Assembly (NCBI GenBank): GCA_020881835.1
Contig: CP052876.1
Span: 2,542,001-2,606,000 of the forward strand
Source: Kineosporiaceae bacterium SCSIO 59966
Lineage (GTDB): Bacteria; Actinomycetota; Actinomycetes; Actinomycetales; SCSIO-59966
DNA length: 64,000 nucleotides
Reading direction: 5' to 3'
Position 1 is the stretch's first letter, and the number at the start of each line of letters is the position of its first letter. This document shows positions 25,630 to 34,483 of this stretch, one piece after another. A model generated the notes under the pieces. That model worked only from the letters and a program-made list of their open reading frames with translations. It searched no databases and had not been told where the DNA came from. The translations under genes were made by a program, and so were the position numbers.

Positions 25630-26892
25630 TCAGCCGTTCGAAGCCCGGTAGAGGAACGCCGCCATCTGGCCCCGCGTCACCGGGTCCTCGCCCTGGAAGA
25701 CCGTCCCGTCACCGGACCCGGTGGTGATCCCGCTGGCGGCCAGCCACACGACGTCCTCGTACCAGCTGCTCGTCGGCGGGACGTCGGCGAACACGACCGT
25801 CGGCGTGGCAGTCACGTAGTCGTCCTGCGCCCCGAGCGCCCGGTGCAGGAACGCCGCCATCTGGTGACGGGTCACCGTGCCGCGCGGGTCGAAGGCACTG
25901 CCGTCCCCGACTCCACGGCTGATCCCCTGCTCGGCGAGCCAGCCGATCTCGGTGGCGAACGGGTGGTCCAGGGGGACGTCGGTGAACCGCTGCTCGGTGG
26001 ACGCCGGGTACCAGGACGGGCGGGCGTGCCGGTACAGGAACGCGGCCATCTCAGCGCGGGTGATGGTGTCCGTGACCCCGAACGAGCCGTCGGCCCGGCC
26101 CTCCGTGATCTGCTGGTCGGCCAGCCACTCGACCTCGGTGAAGAAGGAGTGGTGCTGCGGCACGTCCCAGAACCGCAACCGGACCGGCACCGGGCAGCGC
26201 TCGAGGTTCGGCGCGGTGTACGGGGGCGCGAGCTGCCCCTCGACCGCGACGCACGGTCCGTAGTCGGTGGCGGCGACCCGGCCGGTCCAGAATGACGTGC
26301 GCTGCATCGCGCCGGCCCAGCTCAGCGACACGTGCACGTGGTCGGTGTGCGGGCTGGAGCCGGTGTAGGCCAGCAGCCCCTGGTCGGCCTTGTACGACGA
26401 CCAGGTCTGGCGGTTCCAGATCACGTACATGACGCCGAGCCGGCGGGCGTTCCAGCCCGGCTTGCCGTCCGGGCCGTCCGCCATGAGCCAGGCGACGAAC
26501 TCGTCCGCGGCCGCCTTGTGCGCCGGGTTGTTGACGTCGAGCGCCCAGTCCCAGGCCCGGCCCTCCTTGTGCTCGCTGCGACCGCCCTGATCGCAGCTGC
26601 GGGAGATGCCGCTGGAGTGGCCCTGGCCGTAGTGGGCCAGGACGACCTCGGACAGCGCAACCGTGCCGGGCTTGGGCGCCGGGTCGCAGCTGACCTGGCC
26701 GAGGTAGGGGCTGTAGGTCTCCACGGCCGCCGGGACCGGGTACGCGGACACCGGCCCGGACGACGTCAGCGGGCCGGCGGTGACGGCCGCGGCCGGACCG
26801 CTCAGCAGACCGAGGGCAACCCCGGCCAGCGCGGCGCCGGACACGCAGCGGCGAAGCCAGCTGCCGGGGGCGGCGGGGCGGGAGCGAGACAT
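25630..26892 (-). CDS. Secreted protein with peptidase M15-like domain and three SLH repeats
   Basis: A 420-residue exported protein. An N-terminal signal peptide (RRCVSGAALAGVALGLLSGPAAA) precedes a zinc-site domain with SEHKEGRAWDWALDV and SSPHTDHVHVS. Its His, Asp and His resemble the ligands of VanY/M15-like (ARB_07466-type) peptidoglycan hydrolases. Three S-layer homology repeats follow, each starting near FxDVP and ending in RxxMAAFLYRA/HRAL. SLH repeats bind secondary wall polymers, so the protein is probably wall-attached and acts on peptidoglycan. The ATG at 26892 was chosen because it starts the signal peptide. It is a single gene in its own unit. Confidence 0.82.
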   Translation of the reverse strand: MSRSRPAAPGSWLRRCVSGAALAGVALGLLSGPAAAVTAGPLTSSGPVSAYPVPAAVETYSPYLGQVSCDPAPKPGTVALSEVVLAHYGQGHSSGISRSCDQGGRSEHKEGRAWDWALDVNNPAHKAAADEFVAWLMADGPDGKPGWNARRLGVMYVIWNRQTWSSYKADQGLLAYTGSSPHTDHVHVSLSWAGAMQRTSFWTGRVAATDYGPCVAVEGQLAPPYTAPNLERCPVPVRLRFWDVPQHHSFFTEVEWLADQQITEGRADGSFGVTDTITRAEMAAFLYRHARPSWYPASTEQRFTDVPLDHPFATEIGWLAEQGISRGVGDGSAFDPRGTVTRHQMAAFLHRALGAQDDYVTATPTVVFADVPPTSSWYEDVVWLAASGITTGSGDGTVFQGEDPVTRGQMAAFLYRASNG

Positions 26893-26992
26893 CTGCGGCA
26901 CGAGGAGTCCTTCGACGACCGACGGAACCCTCCGTGCATCGGCCGTTGCCCAGGGCGCCTTGAGCCTCCAGCGCCCATCCCCCTCCCCCAGC

Positions 26993-27033
26993 GCCCACTC
27001 TTCACCCCCAGCCGCCCACTCTTCACCCCCAGC
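26993..27033. repeat. Short tandem repeat in the gap before rocD
   Basis: GCCCACTCTTCACCCCCAGC occurs at 26993-27012 and again at 27014-27033 in a pyrimidine-rich intergenic stretch. The 295-bp gap 26893-27187 otherwise holds only the palindromic element at 27045; no gene was recognised. Confidence 0.8.
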
Positions 27034-27044
27034 GTCACCTCCAG

Positions 27045-27107
27045 CGCAGAATGCTGGGTTGTAGACGCAACACGCCGCGAGACGCGGGCGAAATCCAGCA
27101 TTTTGCG
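27045..27107 (+). repeat. Palindromic ~65-bp intergenic element, copy 1
   Basis: The ends form an inverted repeat (GCAGAATGCTGG and ATCCAGCATTTTGC) around a middle that contains AACACGCC. The same pattern (outer arms AGARTGCTGG/CCAGCAYTCT, then TTGGTGGCGCGACACGCC) recurs at four other places. This copy has no 23-mer next to it. Confidence 0.8.
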
Positions 27108-27187
27108 AGGGGCCGGGCGCGGGCCGGCGGGCGAGGAGCCGGCGCGAGGGGCTGGCGCGCGCGAGCGCAGCGCCACCACGGCTGGGC

Positions 27188-28405
27188 TCAGCCTCGCGGT
27201 CGCAGCTCCTCGATGGTCTCCGCGAGGGCGTCGAGCCCGTGGTCCAGGTCGGCCTGGTCGATGACGAGCGGCGGGGCGATCCGCACCGTCCACTCGTGGG
27301 TCTCCTTGACGAGCACGCCGCGAGCCTGCATCGCCTCGGACACCTGCCGCGCCCGGCCGGCCTCGGGCCGCAGCTGGACGCCGGCCCACAGCCCGATGCT
27401 GCGCACCTCGGCCACGGCGTCCGCGGGGAGCTCCTTGAGCCGCTGGGCGAGGTGCTCGCCGAGCACCCGGGAGCGCTCCTGCAGCTCGCCGGTGCGCAGC
27501 ATCGCGACGACCTCGCGTCCGATCGCGGTGGCGAGCGGGTTGCCGCCGAAGGTGGACCCGTGGGTGCCGGGCGCGAACAACCCGAGCACCTCCTCGTCGG
27601 CGACCACCGCCGACAGCGGCACGATGCCACCGCCGAGCGCCTTGCCGAGGATGTACACGTCCGGGACGACGCCCTCGTGCTCCACGGCGAACGTCGTCCC
27701 GGTGCGGCCCAGGCCGGACTGGATCTCGTCGGCGACCAGCAGGACGTTCTCCCGCGTGCACAGCTCACGCAGTCCCGACAGGTACCCCGTCGGGGGGACG
27801 ACGACACCGGCCTCCCCCTGCACGGGCTCGATGAGCACGGCGACCGTCGTGTCGTCGATGGCCTGCTCCATCGCGGCGATGTCGCCGTAGGGCACGACCC
27901 GGAACCCGGGGGTGTACGGGCCGTAGTCCTCGCGGGCGGACTCGTCGGTCGAGAACGACACGATCGTGACCGTGCGCCCGTGGAAGTTGTCGGACGCCAC
28001 GACGATGGTCGCCTCGTCGCGTGGCACGCCCTTGACCCGGTAGCCCCACTTCCGGGCGGCCTTGATCGCCGTCTCGACGGCCTCGGCGCCGGTGTTCATC
28101 GGCAGCACCATGTCCTTGCCGCACAGCTGCGCGAGATCCCGGCAGAACGGGCCGAACGTCTCGTGGTCGAACGCCCGGCTGACGAGGGTGACCCGGTCGA
28201 GCTGCTCGTGGGCCACCCGGAGCAGGCGCGGGTGGCGGTGGCCGAAGTTCATCGCCGAGTACGCCGAGAGGAAGTCCAGGTAGCGGCGTCCGTCGACGTC
28301 GGTGACCCAGGCCCCGGAGGCCTCCGAGATCACCACGGGCAGCGGGTGGTAGTTGTGGGCGCTCCAGCGCTCGGACATCGACCGAAGGTCGTCGGTACGG
28401 GTCAT
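27188..28405 (-). CDS. rocD: Ornithine aminotransferase
   Basis: This PLP-dependent class III aminotransferase converts ornithine plus 2-oxoglutarate to glutamate-semialdehyde. The 405 residues start SAHNYHPLPVVISEASGAWV, with MNTGAEAVETAIKAARKWGY (PLP phosphate site), IVVASDNFHGRT, VLLVADEIQSGLGRTG and the Schiff-base lysine in YILGKALGGGIVPLSA. Length and motifs fit RocD rather than acetylornithine aminotransferase. It lies 18 bases downstream of the M20 amidohydrolase gene, suggesting one transcription unit. Confidence 0.95.
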   Translation of the reverse strand: MTRTDDLRSMSERWSAHNYHPLPVVISEASGAWVTDVDGRRYLDFLSAYSAMNFGHRHPRLLRVAHEQLDRVTLVSRAFDHETFGPFCRDLAQLCGKDMVLPMNTGAEAVETAIKAARKWGYRVKGVPRDEATIVVASDNFHGRTVTIVSFSTDESAREDYGPYTPGFRVVPYGDIAAMEQAIDDTTVAVLIEPVQGEAGVVVPPTGYLSGLRELCTRENVLLVADEIQSGLGRTGTTFAVEHEGVVPDVYILGKALGGGIVPLSAVVADEEVLGLFAPGTHGSTFGGNPLATAIGREVVAMLRTGELQERSRVLGEHLAQRLKELPADAVAEVRSIGLWAGVQLRPEAGRARQVSEAMQARGVLVKETHEWTVRIAPPLVIDQADLDHGLDALAETIEELRPRG

Positions 28406-28423
28406 CTCCGGTGCGGACCTCTC

Positions 28424-29599
28424 TCAGCTCGTGGGGTCGGGGTCGTGCAGGACGCCGGGGTCGCCGGCGACGGCGAGGGCGGTGAGCGCGAGGGCACCGG
28501 CCGACTGCAGCAGGGTCTCATCCGCCTGCGGGGTGACACAGTGCGCGGCGAACTCGTGCTGGTGGTTGACCGCCGGCCAGGAGTGGACGGCGACGTAGGC
28601 GTGCAGGCCGGGCAGCCGCTGGCTGACGTTGCCGAAGTCGGTGGACCCGCCCAGGCCGTCGCCCCGCGGGTCCGGGGTGTACGGCCGGCCAAGAGCCGCG
28701 CAGGCGTCGGTGAACACACCCACCAGGCCCGCGTGGGGTCGCAGCGGCAGGTAGGTGTGCCCGACCGGGGTGATCTCGACGGACGTCCCGGTCGCGGTCG
28801 CCGCGCCCTTCAGGCAGGCCCGGACCCGCTCGCGCAGGTCGGCCAGGTCGTCCGGCGTCCGGGCACGCAGGTAGAACAGCCCTTCGGTGCGCTCCGGGAC
28901 GACGTTCGGGGCGTCGCCGCCGTGGGTGATGATCCCGTGTACCTGCTGCTGGGGGCGCAGGTGCTGGCGCAGCATCGCGACGGCCTGGTAGCCGGCGACG
29001 AGGCCGTCGAGAGCGTTGCGGCCGTGCTCGGGGGCGGCGCTGGCGTGTGAGGCGCGGCCGGTGTAGACCACCTGCCACTCCTCGATGCCGAGGCTGCGCG
29101 GACCGTACTCGTCGTACGGGGTCGGGTGCACCATGAGCGCCGCGTCGGCGTCGTCGAACGCACCCGCGTCCAGCAGGTCCACCTTGCCGCCGAACCGCTC
29201 CTCGGCGGGGGTGCCGAGCACGGTCACCCGCAGCCCGGCGGCCTCCGCCAGCGGCGCCAGGACCAGTCCGGCACCGACCGCGGCCGCCGCGATGACGTTG
29301 TGGCCGCAGGCGTGTCCGACCTCGGGCAGGGCGTCGTACTCCGCGCACAGGACGACGTGGGTGTCGCCGGAGCCGAAGCGGGCGGCGAAGGCAGTGGGCA
29401 ATCCGTAGGCACCGCGCTCGACCTCGATCCCGGCCTGCTCGAGGACGCTCGCGCACCGGTCCATGGCGCGGTGCTCCTCGTGGGCCAGCTCCGGGTCTGC
29501 GGCGATCGCGTGGGAGAGGCCGACGACGGTGCCGCGGTGCTGCTCGAGGGTGTCGGCCACCTGCCGCAGCAGGCTCTCGTCGACCGGGGATGCGCTCAC
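28424..29599 (-). CDS. M20-family amidohydrolase (AbgB/peptidase M20D-like)
   Basis: A 391-residue zinc hydrolase. Metal-site segments VVLCAEYDALPEVGHACGHNVIAAAA and TPAEERFGGKVDLLDAG are present, with a dimerisation domain (VVYTGRASHASAAPEHGRNALD) and a C-terminal GLGGSTDFGNVSQRLPGLH. These enzymes cleave N-acyl or N-aminobenzoyl amino acids. Cotranscription with rocD suggests a substrate linked to ornithine or arginine, but this is only context. GTG start; TAGTGT (29607-29612) lies 7 bases upstream, consistent with a leaderless mRNA. Confidence 0.88.
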   Translation of the reverse strand: MSASPVDESLLRQVADTLEQHRGTVVGLSHAIAADPELAHEEHRAMDRCASVLEQAGIEVERGAYGLPTAFAARFGSGDTHVVLCAEYDALPEVGHACGHNVIAAAAVGAGLVLAPLAEAAGLRVTVLGTPAEERFGGKVDLLDAGAFDDADAALMVHPTPYDEYGPRSLGIEEWQVVYTGRASHASAAPEHGRNALDGLVAGYQAVAMLRQHLRPQQQVHGIITHGGDAPNVVPERTEGLFYLRARTPDDLADLRERVRACLKGAATATGTSVEITPVGHTYLPLRPHAGLVGVFTDACAALGRPYTPDPRGDGLGGSTDFGNVSQRLPGLHAYVAVHSWPAVNHQHEFAAHCVTPQADETLLQSAGALALTALAVAGDPGVLHDPDPTS

Positions 29600-29646
29600 A
29601 TGGTGGACACTAGACGCCTTCCTGCCGGTGCCGGCGCCGCCCCGCC

Positions 29647-29705
29647 GGGTGGCGGGATTGCATGATCACCGATGAGGGTGAGGGGTGGCGGGATTGCATG
29701 ATCAC
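29647..29705 (-). repeat. Two copies of the dispersed 23-bp repeat
   Basis: Copies at 29647-29669 and 29683-29705, both in minus orientation, spaced 36 bp. They occupy the gap between the M20 gene promoter and the end of the flavoprotein gene. Confidence 0.95.
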
Positions 29706-29732
29706 GGGGAAGTCGTGAGGGGTGGCGGGGGG

Positions 29733-30833
29733 TCAGGTGGCGAGGGTGTCGACGGCGGCGGCGAACAGGCGCGGGGCCCTGGCCGCGGCCGGGACCAGGG
29801 CCCGGCGCACCGGGGCGGCCCGGCTCGCGGTCACCAGGGCGCCGGTCAGCCAGCGGTAGGAGCGGGTGACCTCGCGCCACGCCGCCTCGTAGTCCTGCGG
29901 CCGGCCGGCGGCCACGGCGGCCACCGCCGCCTCCGCGGACGCCAGCCCCACCTGCAGCCCCTCCCCGGTCAGCGCGTCGACGTAGCCCGCGGCGTCCCCG
30001 ATGAGCAGCACCCGGCCGGCGACCCGGCCGCGCACCCGCCGGCGCAGCGGCCCGGCGCCCCGCGCGGACGTCGTCCACGCTGCCCCGGCGAGCCGGTCGG
30101 CCAGCGCCGGGAACGCGGTCAGCGCGCTCGCGTGGTCCGTCCCACGGGGGCCCAGGACGGCGACCCCGACCTCCCCTGCCGCGACCGGGGTCACGTACGC
30201 CTCGGCGTCCGCGGACCAGTGCACCTCGACGTGGTCCGTCCAGGGCCGGACGGCGACGTGCCGCCGGACGCCGTAGCGCCGCCCGTCCGTCCCGGCGTCC
30301 AGGCCGAGGCGCCGCCGCAGCACCGAGTGCAGCCCGTCGCAGGCCAGCACCCACCGGGCCTCCACCGCCCCGCCGGCACCGCAGCCGCCGGCACCGCAGC
30401 CGCCGGCACGGGTGCCGCCGGCGACCAGGACCCGCACCCGCGCGCCGTCCTGCTGGACGTCGTCCACCCGACCGGTCAGCACGGTGACGCCCACCTCGTC
30501 GGCGCGGCGCCGCAGCGCGGCGTGCAGCGCGGTCCGACGCACCCCGCGCCCCGGCCCGGCCCGGAACCGGTGGGCGACGCTCGTCACGCCGTCCGGGCCG
30601 ACGTACCGGATCCCGACGAACGGTGCGCCGCCGAGGGCCCGGTCGACGTCCACGCCGAGGTCGGCGAGCGCGCGCAGCGTGCCGGGCATGAGCCCCTCCC
30701 CGCAGGCCTTGTCGACCGGGCCGGTCCGCTGCTCGACCACGACGCTGCGCAGCCCGCGCCGGGCGGCTGCGACCGCAGCGGCGAGCCCGACCGGGCCCCC
30801 ACCGACGACGACGAGGTCCCAGCGTCCGGTCAC
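29733..30833 (-). CDS. FAD-dependent monooxygenase/reductase, SrsC-like
   Basis: This 366-residue flavoprotein of the geranylgeranyl-reductase/aromatic hydroxylase type has an N-terminal dinucleotide fold (DLVVVGGGPVGLAAAVAAARRG), the DKACGEGLMPGTLRAL substrate-side segment and the second FAD motif LLIGDAAGYVDALTGEGL. A Gly-Cys-Ala repeat near residue 150 is encoded by a 15-bp duplication. It is the last gene of a GTGA-coupled operon with an ICMT-type methyltransferase and a type III PKS. This matches Streptomyces griseus srsABC, where SrsC hydroxylates alkylresorcinols. The product here is inferred. Confidence 0.82.
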   Translation of the reverse strand: MTGRWDLVVVGGGPVGLAAAVAAARRGLRSVVVEQRTGPVDKACGEGLMPGTLRALADLGVDVDRALGGAPFVGIRYVGPDGVTSVAHRFRAGPGRGVRRTALHAALRRRADEVGVTVLTGRVDDVQQDGARVRVLVAGGTRAGGCGAGGCGAGGAVEARWVLACDGLHSVLRRRLGLDAGTDGRRYGVRRHVAVRPWTDHVEVHWSADAEAYVTPVAAGEVGVAVLGPRGTDHASALTAFPALADRLAGAAWTTSARGAGPLRRRVRGRVAGRVLLIGDAAGYVDALTGEGLQVGLASAEAAVAAVAAGRPQDYEAAWREVTRSYRWLTGALVTASRAAPVRRALVPAAARAPRLFAAAVDTLAT

Positions 30834-31354
30834 CGGGACGCCTGGGCCAGGGCGCGCTCCTCCACCGGGATGCGGACCCCGAGCAGCAGCGCCGCGTTGA
30901 GCACCGTGAACACCACCGCGGTGAGCCAGGCGGTGTGCACGAGCGGCAGGGCGAGGATCTCCAGGGCGACCGCGAGGTAGTTGGGGTGACGCAGCCAGCG
31001 GTACGGGCCCCGGGTCACCAGCGGCTCACCGGGCAGGACGACGACACGCGTGGTCCAGCGTCTCCCCAGTGCGGCGACGCACCACCACCGCAGCGCGTGC
31101 GCGGCGAGGAGGACGGCGAGCGCGGGCCAGGCGAGCCAGGGCAGGAACGGCCGGTCCAGCAGGACCACCTCGACCAGGCAGGCCACGAGGAAGGCGGTGT
31201 GCATCAGCACCATCACCGGGTAGTGCCCGGCGCCGTGCTCCACCCCGCCACGCGCCACGGCCCACCGCAGGTGCCGCCGGGCGACGGCGAGCTCGGCGAC
31301 GCGGGCGGCGACCACGAGGGCGACGAGGACGGCGAACCACGCCTCGCTGCTCAC
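30830..31354 (-). CDS. ICMT-type membrane methyltransferase, SrsB-like
   Basis: A 174-residue polytopic protein. The C-terminal half has the isoprenylcysteine carboxyl methyltransferase pattern GRRWTTRVVVLPGEPLVTRGPYRWLRHPNYLAV, where the RHPNY motif binds SAM, followed by a hydrophobic helix and a VEERAL end. About four to five membrane helices. GTG start at 31354 overlaps the PKS stop, and the gene stop overlaps the flavoprotein start, so all three are coupled. SrsB of S. griseus methylates the phenolic lipid made by SrsA. Confidence 0.85.
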   Translation of the reverse strand: MSSEAWFAVLVALVVAARVAELAVARRHLRWAVARGGVEHGAGHYPVMVLMHTAFLVACLVEVVLLDRPFLPWLAWPALAVLLAAHALRWWCVAALGRRWTTRVVVLPGEPLVTRGPYRWLRHPNYLAVALEILALPLVHTAWLTAVVFTVLNAALLLGVRIPVEERALAQASR

Positions 31355-32430
31355 GGGCCGTCCCAGCGCAGCAGCACGAGCTCGGCGCAGAAGCCGGGGC
31401 CCATCGCGAGCAGGACCCCCGCGGAGCCCGGTGGGGGCGGCGGCTCGTCGGCGAGGGTCGCCGCGAGCACGTGCAGCACCGAGGACGACGACAGGTTGCC
31501 GACCTCGGCGAGGGACTGCCAGGCCGGCCGCAGCGCGTCGTCCGGGAGCTGCAGGGCCGCCTGCACGGCCTGCAGCACCTTCGGCCCGCCCGGGTGCGAG
31601 ATCCACCGTGCCACGTCGGCGGTCTCCAGGCCGGCGTCGGCGAGGAAGGCCTTCATGTCCTCGGCGAGGTGGGCCTCGACGACGTCCGCGACGCTGGCGG
31701 CCAGCACGATCCGGAAGCCGGTGCCGCCGACGTCCCAGCCCATGACGTCCTCGGTGTCGGGGTAGAACCGGCTGCGGGTGGCGACCACCCGGGGGGCGGC
31801 CTCGAGCCCGAGCCGGCGGGCGCGGTCCTCCCCGACCAGGACGACGGCGGCGGCGCCGTCACCGAACAGCCCGCTGGCGACGAGGTTGGCCGTCGAGGTG
31901 TCGTCGCGCTGCACGGTGAGCGAGCACAGCTCGACGCTGAGCAGCACGGCGACACCGTCCGGGTCGCCGCGCAGGTGGTCGTGCAGGCGGGCGATCCCGG
32001 CAGCGCCGGCGACGCAGCCGAGGCCGAACACCGGGATCCGCTTGACGTCGTGGCGCAGCCCGAGCCGGGTGACGAGACGGGCCTCCAGGGACGGCGCGGC
32101 GATGCCGGTGACGCTCGTGGCCAGGACGACGTCCACGTCCTGGGCGGTCAGCCCCGCGGCCTCAAGGGCGGCCGAGATGGCCTGGGCGCCGAGGTCGGTG
32201 CCGACGTCGATGAACACGTCGTTGGCCTCGCCGAACCCGCTGAGGGTGCGGTAGCGCTCCAGCGGCATCGCCAGGTGCCGGTGGTGGACGCCGGCCGAGG
32301 AGTGCAGCCGCTCCAGCAGGGCGCGCCTGTCCCCGGTGGGGGTGACGAGCCCGGCGAACAGCGCGGTGATGTCCTCCTGGGCGTACCGGTGCTCCGGCAG
32401 GACGGGGGCCACCGCGGCGATCCGGGTCAC
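31351..32430 (-). CDS. Type III polyketide synthase, SrsA-like
   Basis: A 359-residue chalcone/stilbene-synthase-fold enzyme. The catalytic triad is visible: Cys139 in FGLGCVAGAAG, His279 in ISHPGGPKVLQ and Asn312 in VGNLSSSSVL. The presence of methyltransferase and flavoprotein partners suggests that it makes alkylresorcinols or alkylpyrones from fatty acyl starters, as SrsA does. The GTG at 32430 was chosen because homology starts there (TRIAAVAPVLPEHRY) and GTGAGGAT precedes it. It heads the operon. Confidence 0.9.
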   Translation of the reverse strand: MTRIAAVAPVLPEHRYAQEDITALFAGLVTPTGDRRALLERLHSSAGVHHRHLAMPLERYRTLSGFGEANDVFIDVGTDLGAQAISAALEAAGLTAQDVDVVLATSVTGIAAPSLEARLVTRLGLRHDVKRIPVFGLGCVAGAAGIARLHDHLRGDPDGVAVLLSVELCSLTVQRDDTSTANLVASGLFGDGAAAVVLVGEDRARRLGLEAAPRVVATRSRFYPDTEDVMGWDVGGTGFRIVLAASVADVVEAHLAEDMKAFLADAGLETADVARWISHPGGPKVLQAVQAALQLPDDALRPAWQSLAEVGNLSSSSVLHVLAATLADEPPPPPGSAGVLLAMGPGFCAELVLLRWDGP

Positions 32431-32500
32431 GTCGGCATCCTCACCCACCCGGTGGCGCCCCGCTACCGGCAGCACCGGACCGGTGCCGCATCCTGGTGCG

Positions 32501-33304
32501 GTGAGCACCCCGCTCAGCCGCCGCCGGCTGCTGCCCCGCGCCGCTGCGGCCGCCGTGGCGCTCGCGGTGGTCATGCTGGCAGGGGCCGAGGTCGTCGGCG
32601 GCGCGCCCGCCGAGTCGACCTCGGCGCCGGCTCCGGTCCTGCAGCCGGACCCGCTGATCCCGGCGGTGCCGGACGCCGAGCGCCCGCTGCTCGTCGTCCC
32701 CGCCGACGAGCCGGTGCGTGAGCGCGTGGTGCTGGCCCTGCACGGGTACACGGCCGGTCCCGAGCAGCTGCGCCGCGACCTCGACGCGGACGAGTGGGCC
32801 CAGGAGCTCGACGCCACCGTGGTGTACCCGACGGGTCTGGGTCGGCGCACGTCCTGGAACGCCGGCGGCTGCTGCGGGTCGGCCGCGCGCTCCGGTGTCG
32901 ACGACGTCGGCTTCCTCGCCCGGACGCTGACCCGGCTGCGCGCCGAGGGCGCCTCCCAGGTCGCGGTCGTCGGCTACTCCAACGGCGGCATGCTCGCCTA
33001 CCGCCTCGCCTGCGAGCGGCCCGAGCTCGTCGACGCCATCGCCGTCGTCAACGCGACCATCACGACGTCGACCTGCGACGGGGCGTTCGAGGCGCTGCAC
33101 CTGCACGGGGAGCTGGACCGTTCGGTCCCGGTCCAGGGCGCGGACGTCGTCCCGCACCTGTTCACCGGGTTCCGCCCGCTCGTCGACCTGCCGGACGTCG
33201 CCCCGCACGCGGACCTCGACGTCCGGCTCCTGCCCGGCGTCGGGCACGAGATCGCCCCCGAGGTCCACGGCATCGTCACCACCTGGCTGCGCACCCACCT
33301 CTGA
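32501..33304 (+). CDS. Secreted alpha/beta hydrolase, PHB depolymerase/LpqC-like esterase
   Basis: A 267-residue exported hydrolase with an Arg-rich signal peptide ([24 protein letters not shown]). [16 protein letters not shown] is the oxyanion region, [22 protein letters not shown] is the family-typical Cys-rich loop, and the nucleophile is in [16 protein letters not shown]. Asp and His follow in [11 protein letters not shown] and GVGHEI. Members cleave polyhydroxybutyrate or feruloyl esters; the substrate is unknown. GTG start, with CATCCT 6 bases upstream as a possible -10. Convergent with ku. Confidence 0.88.
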   Translation: MSTPLSRRRLLPRAAAAAVALAVVMLAGAEVVGGAPAESTSAPAPVLQPDPLIPAVPDAERPLLVVPADEPVRERVVLALHGYTAGPEQLRRDLDADEWAQELDATVVYPTGLGRRTSWNAGGCCGSAARSGVDDVGFLARTLTRLRAEGASQVAVVGYSNGGMLAYRLACERPELVDAIAVVNATITTSTCDGAFEALHLHGELDRSVPVQGADVVPHLFTGFRPLVDLPDVAPHADLDVRLLPGVGHEIAPEVHGIVTTWLRTHL

Positions 33305-33328
33305 CCGATCTCTACCCCCACCTCTGAC

Positions 33329-33392
33329 CGATCTCTGGAGACTTTCCGGGGTCTCGACCGGGCCGGAGACCCCGGAAGGCCTCCAGAGATCG
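33329..33392. terminator. Long bidirectional terminator hairpin
   Basis: The outer arms CGATCTCTGGAG (33329-33340) and CTCCAGAGATCG (33381-33392) and the inner arms TTTCCGGGGTCTC/GAGACCCCGGAA pair around a ~10-nt loop. This gives a ~26-bp stem between the convergent hydrolase and ku genes. The segment CACCTCTGACCGATCTCT, which includes the hydrolase stop codon (33297-33314), is duplicated at 33319-33336. Confidence 0.75.
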
Positions 33393-33398
33393 CGGGGG

Positions 33399-34430
33399 TC
33401 AGGCGGTCTTGCGGGGCGCCTTCTTGGCCGGCGCCTTCGTCGTGGCCGCCTTCTTGGCCGGCGCCTTCGTCGTGGCCGCCTTCTTGGCCGGCGCCTGCTT
33501 CGTAGCCGCCTTCTTGGCCGGTGCCTTCTTGGCCGGCGCCTTCTTCGTGGCCGCCTTCTTGGCCGGCGCCTTCTTCGCCGCCGACTTTCGCGCGGCAGCC
33601 TTCGCCGCCGGCGGCTCCTCCGCGGCCGGCTCGGCGTCACCGCCACGCCCGGCCCGGGCCCGTTCGACGCTGCGCTGCAGGGCAGTGAGCAGGTCGACGA
33701 CCTGCCCGCCGGCGCCCTCCTCCTCGACCTCGGCCTGGGGACGGCGCACCTCGCCGGCACCCACCTTGGCCTCGATGAGCTCGCGCAGCGCCTCGGCGTA
33801 CTGGTCGGAGAACTGCTCCGGCCGGAAGTCTCCGGCGAGGGACTCCACGAGCGAGGCCGCCATCTTCAGCTCCTGGGGCCGCAGCTCGACGTCGGACTCG
33901 AGGATCTCGAAGTCCGCGGCCCGCACCTCGTCCGGCCACAGCATGGTCTGCAGGCAGATGACGTTGTCCCGGACCCGCAGCACCGCCAGCGTCTCGCGCT
34001 GGCGCAGCGCCACCTTGACCACGGCCATCCGGTCGGTCTCCACCAGCGCCTCACGCAGCAGCGCGTAGGGCTTGAGGGCCGACTTCTCCGGCTCCAGGTA
34101 GTAGGTCTTGGCGAACAGGATGGGGTCCACCTGCTCTGCCGGCACGAACTCGACGACGTCGATCTCGCGGCTGGTCTTCAGCGGCAGCTGGGCGAAGTCC
34201 TCATCGGTCAGCGTGACGAGCTCGCCGTCGTCCGTCTCGTACCCCTTGGCGATCTCGCCGTAGGGCACCTCCTCGCCGTCCAGGCTGCACACCCGCTTGT
34301 AGCGGATCCGGCCGCCGTCCACGACGTGCACCTGGTGGAACGTGATGTCCTTCTCCCCGGTCGCCGCGTACAGCCGCACCGGCACGTTGACGAGGCCGAA
34401 CGAGACCGCACCCTTCCAGATCGCCCTCAC
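33399..34430 (-). CDS. ku: Ku DNA end-binding protein
   Basis: This homodimeric Ku of bacterial non-homologous end joining binds double-strand ends and recruits LigD. The 343 residues start [21 protein letters not shown], with the beta-barrel core ([20 protein letters not shown]) and [21 protein letters not shown]. The last ~75 residues are a Lys/Ala/Pro tail of [10 protein letters not shown]-type repeats, found in many actinobacterial Ku proteins and known to aid DNA binding. GTG start at 34430, divergent from the ligase gene 54 bp away. Confidence 0.96.
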   Translation of the reverse strand: MRAIWKGAVSFGLVNVPVRLYAATGEKDITFHQVHVVDGGRIRYKRVCSLDGEEVPYGEIAKGYETDDGELVTLTDEDFAQLPLKTSREIDVVEFVPAEQVDPILFAKTYYLEPEKSALKPYALLREALVETDRMAVVKVALRQRETLAVLRVRDNVICLQTMLWPDEVRAADFEILESDVELRPQELKMAASLVESLAGDFRPEQFSDQYAEALRELIEAKVGAGEVRRPQAEVEEEGAGGQVVDLLTALQRSVERARAGRGGDAEPAAEEPPAAKAAARKSAAKKAPAKKAATKKAPAKKAPAKKAATKQAPAKKAATTKAPAKKAATTKAPAKKAPRKTA

Positions 34431-34483
34431 GACGCGACACCTCTCATCCGGCCGATGATCTCCCTGCCCGGCAGGATGGCCCC

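Noticed and set aside
23764-26295. Plus-strand open frame of 843 codons
   Set aside because: It starts in tRNA-Arg and runs antisense to metS, metP and the SLH gene; composition is that of a shadow frame.
29641-29705. Short open frames reading WRDCMIT or AGLHDH through the 23-mers
   Set aside because: They are simply the repeat translated in different frames, without ribosome-binding sites or flanking conservation.
32461-32500. Long dyad GGTGCCGCATC...GGTGCGGTGAG upstream of the hydrolase as an operator
   Set aside because: The arms are short and imperfect and fall in the expected promoter window; nothing distinguishes them from GC-rich background.
33413-33600. Tandem GC-rich repeats at the ku 3' end as a non-coding element
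   Set aside because: They encode the Lys/Ala/Pro-rich tail usual for actinobacterial Ku.
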